DNA of 64,000 nt from Alphaproteobacteria bacterium. GTDB taxonomy: Bacteria > Pseudomonadota > Alphaproteobacteria > Micavibrionales > Micavibrionaceae. The position numbers were made by a program, and so were the translations under genes. The stretch lies in assembly GCA_002690045.1 (NCBI GenBank), contig NZDE01000008.1, positions 62,001 through 126,000 on the forward strand, in the 5' to 3' direction. The notes beneath the pieces are model-generated. The model had not been told where the DNA came from and made no database searches. It saw only the letters and a program-made list of their open reading frames with translations. Shown here one piece after another: positions 29,473 to 37,133 of this stretch; within the stretch, counting starts at the first letter, position 1, and each line of letters starts with the position of its first letter.

Positions 29473-30090
29473 ATGAAGCTAAGTATTCAAGGCAAACAAA
29501 TGGATATCGGCGAAGCACTTCGCACCCATATAACTGACAAAATAGAGGAGCTTGATAGTAAATTTTTTAATCGTGCTATTAGTGGTACGATCACTTTGTC
29601 GCCAGAAGGAAATTCGTCATTCAAGGCGCATATTAAACTTGGTATTGGACGTGATATTGACGTCGAAGCATATGCAACAGAACAGCAAGCGTACACAGCA
29701 TTCGACAGCGCCGCAGAAAAAGTCGCAAAACAAATGCGTCGTTATAAGCGCCGTCTGCGTGACCACCGTCAGCGCATAGAAGACAGCGCTGAATTGGAAC
29801 ATTTCCAAGCGCGCGACTACGTTATTAACTTAACCGACGAAGAAGAAGAAAAAGCGGTTCCTGAAGAGCCATTAATTGTTGCAGAAATGGCAACAAGCGT
29901 ACCAAAGCTTTCTGTTTCAGAGGCTGTAATGCGCCTTGACCTTTCAGGAAAGCCAGCTTTGCTGTTCCAAAACCTTAAAAGTGATGCAATTAGCATGGTT
30001 TACCGCCGTGAAGACGGTAATATCGGCTGGATTGATACGGAACAAGCGTTAAAAAAAGCTGATGGCGGTAAGGCGATTGCCGCCGAGTAG
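29473..30090 (+). CDS. hpf: Long-form ribosome hibernation promoting factor
   Basis: A 205-residue protein. Residues 1-105 form the HPF/YfiA domain that binds the decoding centre of idle ribosomes (MKLSIQGKQMDIGEALRTHI; DSAAEKVAKQMRRYKRRLRDH). A linker follows, and from about 140 a C-terminal domain (SVSEAVMRLDLSGKPALLFQN, MVYRREDGNIGWID) of the kind that dimerises 70S ribosomes into 100S. The start at 29473 matches the family; the in-frame ATG at 29419 would add 18 untypical residues. It is monocistronic with its own terminator. In most relatives it lies by rpoN and ptsN; here it does not. Confidence 0.93.
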   Translation: MKLSIQGKQMDIGEALRTHITDKIEELDSKFFNRAISGTITLSPEGNSSFKAHIKLGIGRDIDVEAYATEQQAYTAFDSAAEKVAKQMRRYKRRLRDHRQRIEDSAELEHFQARDYVINLTDEEEEKAVPEEPLIVAEMATSVPKLSVSEAVMRLDLSGKPALLFQNLKSDAISMVYRREDGNIGWIDTEQALKKADGGKAIAAE

Positions 30091-30113
30091 AAATTTATGC
30101 ATAAATACGACAA

Positions 30114-30139
30114 AACGCCGCGATTTGCGGCGTTTTTTT
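30114..30139 (+). terminator. Intrinsic terminator after hpf
   Basis: AACGCCGC / GCGGCGTT stem with a 5-base loop followed by seven T, 24 bases beyond the hpf stop. Confidence 0.93.
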
Positions 30140-30239
30140 ATATGCGCATCTTGATTTCATACCACAAACCACCACATTAATTATGTATATATAAGGCGCT
30201 AAATCCCACAAAATGTCTAAACAGAACGGGAGAATAGCC

Positions 30240-30749
30240 ATGAAAATCAAAGAACGGCCCGAATTTAAGGCCAAACAAGACCCACTCGCCATGAGCGCTG
30301 ATACCAATGTTGATGACGCATTAAAAGAAATGAATGCGCGGCATTTTGGATCTGTCGTCGTCATTAATGATAACCGCAATGTTGTTGGCATCGTAACAGA
30401 GCGCGATTTAGTCATCAAAGTCCTTGGCAAACATAAAGCGCCGGAAAGTCTGAAACTTTCAGACATTATGACGAAAAACGTCAGAACCGCCCACGATGAT
30501 GACAATGTCGTCGAATGGCTGCGCATCATGTCAAATGAACGTTTCCGCCATTTACCTGTAGTCAATAGCAACGACCAATTGGTCAGCGTCATGTCCCAGG
30601 GGGATTTCGTATCCTATACATGGCCAAACCTTATTGCGACCATGGGTGAAAAAACACGGCACACATTAGGGCGCTATTACGAAATAGTCCTGATTGCCGC
30701 AGCAATGCTTATCTATGCACTTGTCGTTAATATATTATTGGTGCCATAA
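30240..30749 (+). CDS. CBS-pair protein with C-terminal membrane anchor
   Basis: A 169-residue protein. Two CBS motifs form one Bateman module: ARHFGSVVVINDNRNVVGIVTERDLVIKVL (first) and RFRHLPVVNSNDQLVSVMSQGDFV (second). A C-terminal helix (IVLIAAAMLIYALVVNILLV) anchors it to the membrane, which is unusual for this family. CBS pairs usually sense adenosine nucleotides and regulate partner proteins; the partner is unknown. The start at 30240 has GGGAG seven bases upstream. It converges with the aminotransferase gene with only four bases between. Confidence 0.82.
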   Translation: MKIKERPEFKAKQDPLAMSADTNVDDALKEMNARHFGSVVVINDNRNVVGIVTERDLVIKVLGKHKAPESLKLSDIMTKNVRTAHDDDNVVEWLRIMSNERFRHLPVVNSNDQLVSVMSQGDFVSYTWPNLIATMGEKTRHTLGRYYEIVLIAAAMLIYALVVNILLVP

Positions 30750-30753
30750 ACAC

Positions 30754-32085
30754 TTAAAGTGCAGAAACCACATCAGATATAATATCATATGCAATATCAA
30801 TATCTGATTTAGAAATCACCAATGGTGGGCAGAAGCGCACGGTGGAATTGCCGCAGGCAAGGGTGAGCAAGCCTTTTTCAAAAGCTTTTTGAATAAACGC
30901 ATCACGTTTGGTTGCGTCCGCGACTATACGGCCATTTTCAACCTTCGTAAACTCCATACCAATCATCAAACCAAGCCCACGCACATCACCAATGCTATCT
31001 GCATGCTTACTTTGTAACGCCTTTAACTTGTCCATGAAATATGTACCAACATCTGCCGCATGCGCCGTTAAACCGCCTTGGAGCAACTCAAGCGTCTTAC
31101 TTGCGGCCGCAACCGCAACTGGGTTACCGCCATATGTTGAGCCATGCGCCCCTTCTGGCCATGTCATAACCTTATCTGACGCGACAAAGGCCGCAATCGG
31201 CATGCCACTCGCGATACCTTTGGCGGTTGTGACAATATCTGCCTGAACACCAAAATGCTCCATCGCATACAGCTTACCTGTACGGCCCATCCCACTTTGC
31301 ACTTCATCAGCAATTAACAAAATGCCATATTCATCACAAATCTGGCGTAGTCCTTCAACAAATTCTTTAGGCGGCACAACATAACCGCCTTCGCCCTGTA
31401 CCGGCTCAAGCGCGATTGCCGCCACTTCATCTGGGGCAACAACCTTTTTAAACAGAACATCTTTAATGTATTCAAGGCAGCCTTCTGTTTCCGTCGGATA
31501 CGGCGGGTTAGACGGGCAGGGGAAGTTGCGCGGGAAGTAAGCAAAGTGAATCCCCGGCAATAACGGGCCAAAACCGCGGCGCTGCACAACTTTTGAACTA
31601 TTTGATGATATGCCGCCAAATGTTCGGCCATGAAAGCCGTTATAGAAACAAATAACATTTTGACGCCCTGTGGCGTAGCGTGCCAATTTTAACGCACCAT
31701 CCCAAGCTTCTGCACCTGTGTTACAAAAGAAAACACGATTTTTGTCTGATTTATAAATCGGCGTTGCTTCCGCCAGTTTCTGCGCATATGCGCCTTGAGA
31801 ATCGTTATAAAACACATTGCCGCAATTGTGCAGATAACGCGTGGCCTGCGCTGCTATCGCTGCGTTCACTTCGGGATGATTATGCCCCGTTGACGTTACC
31901 GCAATGCCAGAATGCAAATCCATAAACATATTGCCATCAACATCTTCAACATAGCAGCCTTCCCCGCGCGCCAATACAAATGGATACATACGGTAACGTG
32001 ATGTTGATAGATACGTATGGTCTTGTTCGATAATTGCGGATGCTTTAGGACCAGGTAATGCTGTTTTAATGGATATAGCGGACAT
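30754..32085 (-). CDS. Class III aminotransferase (4-aminobutyrate / ornithine-type)
   Basis: A 443-residue PLP-dependent transaminase. The PLP lysine lies in VTTAKGIASGMPIAAFV, the cofactor phosphate pocket in FCNTGAEAWDGALKLAR, and ALEPVQGEGGYVVPP, LLIADEVQSGMGRTGK and GSTYGGNPVAVAAA are the class III blocks. Closest in style to 4-aminobutyrate or acetylornithine-family transaminases with an extended N-terminus. The amino donor is uncertain; no gabD or arg neighbours. It is monocistronic. Confidence 0.9.
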   Translation of the reverse strand: MSAISIKTALPGPKASAIIEQDHTYLSTSRYRMYPFVLARGEGCYVEDVDGNMFMDLHSGIAVTSTGHNHPEVNAAIAAQATRYLHNCGNVFYNDSQGAYAQKLAEATPIYKSDKNRVFFCNTGAEAWDGALKLARYATGRQNVICFYNGFHGRTFGGISSNSSKVVQRRGFGPLLPGIHFAYFPRNFPCPSNPPYPTETEGCLEYIKDVLFKKVVAPDEVAAIALEPVQGEGGYVVPPKEFVEGLRQICDEYGILLIADEVQSGMGRTGKLYAMEHFGVQADIVTTAKGIASGMPIAAFVASDKVMTWPEGAHGSTYGGNPVAVAAASKTLELLQGGLTAHAADVGTYFMDKLKALQSKHADSIGDVRGLGLMIGMEFTKVENGRIVADATKRDAFIQKAFEKGLLTLACGNSTVRFCPPLVISKSDIDIAYDIISDVVSAL

Positions 32086-32252
32086 GATTCCCCCCTGAAA
32101 TAAGTTACAAGAATGGGTAAAACCCTTGCTGCGTAGCAGCTAATATATTGTTTCGTAAGGAAAGTCTAACATAAGGACACAAGAAGCCCTATCATAAAAC
32201 AAAGACTATTAACACCCTGCCTTAAATTGAAATCGCGGGCACAAAAATATTA

Positions 32253-32284
32253 CAAAAAAAGCACCTAAGAAACCTAAGGTGCTT
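32253..32284 (-). terminator. Intrinsic terminator after the 32.3-kb small gene
   Basis: AAGCACCT / AGGTGCTT stem directly at the stop codon of the small gene, followed on the minus strand by seven T. Confidence 0.85.
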
Positions 32285-32577
32285 TATTCATTCATTTCAA
32301 TATAGACCGACATCCATCCACGCACAGAATCGGGACGTTTGGGCGGTCTTACAGGATTTTCTAAACGCGGAAGAATTACGCCATGCTCTTCGCTATATTG
32401 CGCTTTCAGCTCTTTCAAGCGATCACGCAGCTTTTGTATGGCTTTAGACGCACTTGGCGCGTTTTCAACCATATCAGGGATGGCCGTTACACTAGCGCGG
32501 TATAAATCCGGCGCAGCATTCTCATTGACCTGTTCCCAGAGTGGCATACATTCAATCCAATAGCCTTTACGCGACAT
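32284..32577 (-). CDS. Small HicB-like hypothetical protein
   Basis: A 97-residue protein starting at the ATG seven bases after GAGGAG. It begins GYWIECMPLWEQ, continues SVTAIPDMVENAPSASKAIQKLRDRLKELK and ends ILPRLENPVRPPKRP plus RGWMSVYIEMNE. The order beta strand, PD-like turn, helix, then ILP.L is reminiscent of the HicB antitoxin fold, but no HicA toxin gene adjoins it, so it could be an orphan or a different family. It has its own terminator. Confidence 0.6.
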   Translation of the reverse strand: MSRKGYWIECMPLWEQVNENAAPDLYRASVTAIPDMVENAPSASKAIQKLRDRLKELKAQYSEEHGVILPRLENPVRPPKRPDSVRGWMSVYIEMNE

Positions 32578-32748
32578 GGACATGCTCCTCAAAAAAGATA
32601 CTCTTTATGTTTGTATATTAGAACTTTATCACAAAAATAAAACTTGCGCTAGTCTCAACTAAAAAAACAGTTTTCGCGTATTGTGCGCTGCAATTAATAT
32701 TTATTTTCAATGGCATAATAAAATATATGGTAAAATAGGAAACTATTT

Positions 32749-34110
32749 CTAATTGTTTTTTTTCTGTAGTTTCGCTTGCTCCGCATAAAACAGCAAGTCT
32801 TTTGCACGCTGCCATTCACGTGATTCTTCTTTTAAGCCACGAATCGCCATCTCGGCTAATCGGCCTGTATCGGACATATTGCGTTTCAAGTAAGATTCTT
32901 CCGCCAAATATAAATTTGCACGGCTGTCATCTTTAAGCCGTCCATAGGCCGTAGCAAGTAAGCGATATAAACGCGTTGAGCGTGGTTCACTATGCTGCGC
33001 GCCCTTTAATAATTTTATAGCGGCTTGCAGAGCCTTGGCATCCGATTCACCCTGCTTCTCACGCTCAATTAAAATATGCGCATAAGCAATGGCAATTAAC
33101 CCATCACCCGGCATATATTTATGCGCTTTTTGATACGATTCTTCGGCGTCGCCTAAATGCCCAAAACTTGCAAGAATTTGCCCTGCAAGTTCATGATAAT
33201 AAGGGTTATCAGGCTCTAACCCCACCAAGGCACGTACTTTTTCAATGGCTTGCTCTTCATTACTTTGGCGATAAGCCGCCACCGCATAAGCCATGGTATC
33301 AGGTATAGTATTCGCCGCGGGGTCATACGCCCATGCAACTTGCTGCGGGTGAATAAAACCCATTAATTTGGCCTTCATACGTGCATGCTGATCCGCCCAT
33401 AGCGTATTATCTTTATATTGTTTCGCGCTCAACTCAGTTATCTTGCTTTCAAGCGCAGAAATACGATTACGGGTCACAGGGTGGGTGCGATAATATTCGG
33501 ATTGTTGTGAAGCGGGCAATAATTCATCAGACTGCATTTTCTTCAAAAAACTTGTCAGACCAGATGGGTCAATCTTCGCGCCATCAAGAAACCCCAAAGC
33601 CGCTTGATCCGCGCTCGATTCCTGTACACGGCTATGCGCCAAATACTTACTGAGCGCATAATTTTGCGCCGCGCCCATTACCGCCTGCGCCGCTTCGCCG
33701 CGCCCGCTAAGGATCGCTGCGCCTACGCCTAATATTGTGCCTATGATTGTTTCATATGATGCATTTTCCATGGCGGCGCGCCCGCGTGATAAGTGGCCGC
33801 CAACAATATGGCCAAGCTCGTGCGCAATAACGCCAATCACTTCTTCAGGCGTTTCTGAACGTTCCAACAATCCTGTATAGATAAATATATTTGGCCCGCC
33901 TGCAACAAAGGCGTTTATATCATCGCTTTGTACCAAAATGATATTTACACTGCCGGGCGGCAGACCTGTATTTTTAATGACATCGGCGCTCCACATTTTT
34001 AAATATAGCTCAATTTCGCTATCGCGAATTAAGCTAAATCCACCTTGTGCAGCAGCAGGGCGCAGCGGCGTCATCAAGATCATCAAAATTAAAAGCAGCC
34101 GTAAAATCAA
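32749..34110 (-). CDS. Periplasmic M48 metalloprotease with TPR repeats (BepA/YfgC-like)
   Basis: A 453-residue exported protein. Signal peptide (LLLILMILMTPLRPAAAQ, cleavage near 22). The zinc motif is HELGH in VIGVIAHELGHIVGGH, with the third ligand in the ESSADQAALGFLDGA segment. From about 270 a series of TPR helices follows (AYRQSNEEQAIEKVRALVGLEPDNPYYHELAG; DAEESYQKAHKYMPGD). This layout is that of BepA, which degrades or helps assemble outer-membrane proteins such as LptD. It lies two bases downstream of yggS, so the pair is probably co-transcribed. Confidence 0.9.
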   Translation of the reverse strand: MILRLLLILMILMTPLRPAAAQGGFSLIRDSEIELYLKMWSADVIKNTGLPPGSVNIILVQSDDINAFVAGGPNIFIYTGLLERSETPEEVIGVIAHELGHIVGGHLSRGRAAMENASYETIIGTILGVGAAILSGRGEAAQAVMGAAQNYALSKYLAHSRVQESSADQAALGFLDGAKIDPSGLTSFLKKMQSDELLPASQQSEYYRTHPVTRNRISALESKITELSAKQYKDNTLWADQHARMKAKLMGFIHPQQVAWAYDPAANTIPDTMAYAVAAYRQSNEEQAIEKVRALVGLEPDNPYYHELAGQILASFGHLGDAEESYQKAHKYMPGDGLIAIAYAHILIEREKQGESDAKALQAAIKLLKGAQHSEPRSTRLYRLLATAYGRLKDDSRANLYLAEESYLKRNMSDTGRLAEMAIRGLKEESREWQRAKDLLFYAEQAKLQKKNN

Positions 34111-34112
34111 AT

Positions 34113-34826
34113 TTAACGTTCCCCTAACAAAGCCGTGCCAATACGCACAAAGTCTGCGCCACAGAGGGCGGCTTCGGCATAATCACTGCTCATCCCCATA
34201 CTTAGCGCAAGGTCATCATGTGCATCCGCCATTTTTTTGAGGAGTGAGAAATAAATACCGGCGGGCTCATCCACCGGTGGGATGCACATAAGACCTTTGA
34301 TATCTAAAGATAGGTCATTGCGGCAAAAAGCCAAGAAGTCATCAAGTTCATGGGGCAAAACACCTGACTTCTGCTCTTCTTCACCAATATTAACCTGTAT
34401 ATAACACGGCAATTGACGCCCCTGCGCATCCATTTCAGCCTTCAAAACGCGCGCGATTTTTTCACGGTCAACACTATGGATGACATCAAATAACGCAACC
34501 GCATCTTTAACCTTATTGCTTTGTAATGGGCCAATTAAGTGCAAAACAAGGTCATCGTGCTTCGCCTTACGTTCAGCCCAGTGCTTTTGCGCTTCTTGCA
34601 CTTTATTTTCACCAAAATGACGCAAACCTGCCGCCAAAGCTTCATCAATACGCGCGCCGCTTTGCTGTTTACTTACGGCAATAATTTGCGGCAATTTTAA
34701 TGCCCCACCTGCATCAACTAAACCCGCATAATCAGGGATATCACTTACCTTATCCGCGCAATAAAAATGCAATATTGCGCGCTTCATTTCATGTTCTATA
34801 TTTTGGTAATTTTCAGCAATGCTCAT
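34113..34826 (-). CDS. yggS: YggS family PLP homeostasis protein
   Basis: A 237-residue PLP-binding protein of the YggS/PLPBP family, a TIM-barrel like alanine racemase N-domain but non-racemizing. The PLP lysine is in IIAVSKQQ. HFGENKVQEAQKHW, LHLIGPLQSNKVKDAV and the phosphate-binding end DFVRIGTALLG are diagnostic. It controls the vitamin B6 pool and amino-acid homeostasis in the cytoplasm. The M48 protease gene follows two bases after the stop, and the porin terminator lies upstream. Confidence 0.94.
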   Translation of the reverse strand: MSIAENYQNIEHEMKRAILHFYCADKVSDIPDYAGLVDAGGALKLPQIIAVSKQQSGARIDEALAAGLRHFGENKVQEAQKHWAERKAKHDDLVLHLIGPLQSNKVKDAVALFDVIHSVDREKIARVLKAEMDAQGRQLPCYIQVNIGEEEQKSGVLPHELDDFLAFCRNDLSLDIKGLMCIPPVDEPAGIYFSLLKKMADAHDDLALSMGMSSDYAEAALCGADFVRIGTALLGER

Positions 34827-34867
34827 TTTGTCATCTATTCCAATTCAAATTTCCCATTCAGGGTAAA

Positions 34868-34905
34868 CAAAAAAAAGAATGGCGCAAGATATTCTTGCAC
34901 CATTC
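34868..34905 (-). terminator. Strong intrinsic terminator after the porin gene
   Basis: On the minus strand, GAATGGTGCAAGA / TCTTGCGCCATTC (one G-U pair) with a 3-base loop followed by eight T; located 42 bases past the porin stop. Confidence 0.93.
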
Positions 34906-34946
34906 TCAAAATCAGATCCTTAAGCTTGGATCAAATCAGCTCTAAA

Positions 34947-36065
34947 TTAGAACTTGATTTGTGTACCAAGTAGAAGGTTTGTAGATTCAACTTCAGCTGT
35001 ACCTTGCTCTGTTTCGATGTAAGAAACAGAACCACGGAATGTCATGCCTGGGCCGAATGTGTAAACAACACCGCCTGTGTAGCGGTCTGTTTCGATTTCG
35101 TTAGCGCCTGTGCCTGTTTCTTCGTCTTTGTTCATGTAAGACGCACCAAGCTTGAATGGGCCAGTTACGTAATCAGCACCAACAACCAATGTGTCTTGGT
35201 CGTGATCTTTTTCGCCTTGGTCATCAGTAAGGTAAGCAACACCAAAACCAAATGGGCCAAAATCAAGATCAACACCTAGATCCCACGCTTCACGGTCATC
35301 AGCAGTTGCAGCAACTGCACCACCTGTTGCTTCTAGTTCAGCAGACGCGAAACCCGCACCAACTGTAACACCTAGCTCGTCAAATTGACCTTCCCAACGT
35401 ACAGCAACTTCGAAGCTGTCGCCGTAGCTACCAGCAGCAACTGTGTTCTGGTTTTCTTGAGCAACTACTGCAGATGAACCTGTTGTTGGACGAGCAACTT
35501 CAGGTGTATATGTTACACCAGCTTGGAAACCAGAGAAAACTGGTGTCAAATATGTGATTTTTTCATCAGCGTTAGCGAAGTCGTTATCATAGTCAAGGCC
35601 ACCAGCGTGTGCTGCGATACCTGTAAGACCGTAGTTAACACCTTGAACTTGCTGACGGATACCGTCAACAGCTGAGTCAGCTGATGGAGCAGCAACTTGT
35701 AGCAAGTAAGCAGCGCCGTCTTCAGAACCCAAGTTTACGCGGCCCCAAGAACCAGCAAAGTAAACATAGTTTTCGTCGATTTCAAATGAATCGCCAGTAG
35801 ATTCTGATGAATCAGCTTCTGCTTCGATATACGCGCCAACTGTAAGGCCGTTATCAAGTGTTGCTTCACCTGTGAACGCGATTTCAGAATCACGTAGGAT
35901 ATCGATGCTACGCTCTTCAGAAGCAGCGTTTGTGTCTTGGTCAACATATGCAACATATGCACGTGTGTAACCTTTAAGACCTAGTTCAAGGCCTTCTGCT
36001 TTCGCAGGAGCTGCAACGGCTACTAGACCAGCAACGGCAGCTGTAGTAAGAAGAAGTTTTTTCAT
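34947..36065 (-). CDS. Outer-membrane porin
   Basis: A 372-residue outer-membrane beta-barrel. A signal peptide (MKKLLLTTAAVAGLVAVAAPAKA) ends near 23; the mature protein starts EGLELGLKGYTRAYVAY. It is acidic with alternating hydrophobic strands, with a DENYVYFAGSWGRVNLGSEDGA block and a terminal IKF, the aromatic ending recognised by the BAM machinery; these match the Gram-negative porin (Porin_4) family. The start at 36065 has GGAGGA ten bases upstream. Codon choice is markedly biased (few rare codons), as in highly expressed genes. Strong terminator and promoter flank it; it is a general diffusion channel by inference. Confidence 0.92.
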   Translation of the reverse strand: MKKLLLTTAAVAGLVAVAAPAKAEGLELGLKGYTRAYVAYVDQDTNAASEERSIDILRDSEIAFTGEATLDNGLTVGAYIEAEADSSESTGDSFEIDENYVYFAGSWGRVNLGSEDGAAYLLQVAAPSADSAVDGIRQQVQGVNYGLTGIAAHAGGLDYDNDFANADEKITYLTPVFSGFQAGVTYTPEVARPTTGSSAVVAQENQNTVAAGSYGDSFEVAVRWEGQFDELGVTVGAGFASAELEATGGAVAATADDREAWDLGVDLDFGPFGFGVAYLTDDQGEKDHDQDTLVVGADYVTGPFKLGASYMNKDEETGTGANEIETDRYTGGVVYTFGPGMTFRGSVSYIETEQGTAEVESTNLLLGTQIKF

Positions 36066-36226
36066 GACTAAATAGTCCTCCAAAAAGTTTTTTTTACACC
36101 AGTTCATTAAAGTCGTTATCTTTATCCAAAGATTTAATTGATAAATGCCTGAAACAAGGCAACGACGTTAATTCACATTTTTAAACAAGGAAAACGAATC
36201 AAAAACGATTCATCTTGTTCTGAATG

Positions 36227-36256
36227 TATTAAGCCAAGAATTTTGCAAAGGGTCAA
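36227..36256 (-). promoter_or_regulatory. Candidate sigma-70 promoter of the porin gene
   Basis: TTGACC (36251-36256) and CTTAAT/TTAATA (36227-36233), 17-18 bases apart on the minus strand, about 165 bases before the start. This would give a long leader for the mRNA. Confidence 0.5.
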
Positions 36257-36290
36257 TATAGGGTGATGCAAAAAAATCACTTTTTTATTT

Positions 36291-36369
36291 TTTGTGTGAT
36301 ATTTTTACAACACACATAGTTTGACACTATATTACATAGGGTTAGTGTTGTGACATAAATATCACAAAA
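36291..36369. repeat. Nested inverted repeat upstream of the porin promoter
   Basis: TTTGTG(TG)ATATTT (36291-36304) is inverted by AAATATCACAAA (36358-36369), and inside it ACAACAC (36308-36314) by GTGTTGT (36346-36352). The loop is about 30 bases. It lies between the kinase gene stop and the porin promoter; it may be an operator, or a hairpin at the end of the kinase mRNA, though without a U tract. Confidence 0.6.
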
Positions 36370-36385
36370 CAAGATTTTGGGCTTA

Positions 36386-36853
36386 TCAAACGCCAGTTCT
36401 GACTACCACATCGCCAGCAAACTGTGCGAGTGCATCAATTAATTTACGGCGTTTAAACAGTGGGAAGTCCCATGCGACATATTTTAAAAACGCCCAATCA
36501 ATCTTCTGCGGGCAGCCTTCGGCTTGCTGGCCTTCTTGTTTCACCCAGCGCTTAATAACGCGGTATGTACAACGCCAGAAAGGTTCATCTAAAAAATATA
36601 TTTTTTGTGCCCGTGCCAAACGTAACGGAAGGGTCGTCAGGTAATTTCCATCAATAATCCATCGCTCCTGCATCAACGCATCATTAAGCCCATCTATAAA
36701 CTCATCATAAGGACGCTCCACCCATCCTGCTGACCAGTAAAGCGCATCCATATGCACAAGCGGCAAACCTGTTTCCGTGGCAAGCCGCTTTGCAAAAGTT
36801 GTCTTACCTGCCCCAGGGCAGCCGACAATTAATATACGTTGAGGATCAGCCAT
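36386..36853 (-). CDS. P-loop kinase, adenylate-kinase-related (FlaR-like)
   Basis: A 155-residue protein with Walker A GCPGAGKTTFAKRLA near the N-terminus and a LID-less NMP-kinase-like pattern (PLVHMDALYW, RWIIDGNYL, IYFLDEP, WRCTYRVIKRW). This is the family annotated as DNA topology modulation protein FlaR or adenylate kinase-related; the biochemical role is not established. Its start overlaps the stop of the preceding immunity-like gene by eight bases (an upstream in-frame ATG at 36868 is possible). No Walker B acidic pair is obvious beyond LDEP. Confidence 0.8.
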   Translation of the reverse strand: MADPQRILIVGCPGAGKTTFAKRLATETGLPLVHMDALYWSAGWVERPYDEFIDGLNDALMQERWIIDGNYLTTLPLRLARAQKIYFLDEPFWRCTYRVIKRWVKQEGQQAEGCPQKIDWAFLKYVAWDFPLFKRRKLIDALAQFAGDVVVRTGV

Positions 36854-37109
36854 TTTTATCGGCATCATCTAACGTGCCGTTTTTAAGGCCATCTAAAAGC
36901 TCTTTAATAGATCGTTTCTCTTTAACATTGGCTGTGAACGACCAGATAAGAGCAACAATCCAGCCAATCCCCGTGACACCCAACAAAACATTCACCAATA
37001 AAATGGGTATGAAATTATTATGACGGCGGATAAGCGCCACGCCCGTTGGTATCAAAACAAGCGTCACACAGAGCAATAAGCCAATAATTATACGTATAGC
37101 AGATGTCAT
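36846..37109 (-). CDS. Superinfection-immunity-family small membrane protein
   Basis: An 87-residue protein with two membrane helices (IRIIIGLLLCVTLVLIPTGVAL; LLVNVLLGVTGIGWIVALIWSF), joined by a short loop with RRHNNF. The NVLLGxTGIGWIVALIWSF pattern matches the Imm_superinfect family, named after phage T4 Imm, which blocks DNA injection by further phages. Many bacterial members are chromosomal with no phage context and unknown role. It lies 24 bases downstream of degP and overlaps the kinase gene, forming a small operon tail. Confidence 0.8.
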   Translation of the reverse strand: MTSAIRIIIGLLLCVTLVLIPTGVALIRRHNNFIPILLVNVLLGVTGIGWIVALIWSFTANVKEKRSIKELLDGLKNGTLDDADKNG

Positions 37110-37133
37110 TTAGGGGCTTCCTTATAAGTAAAA

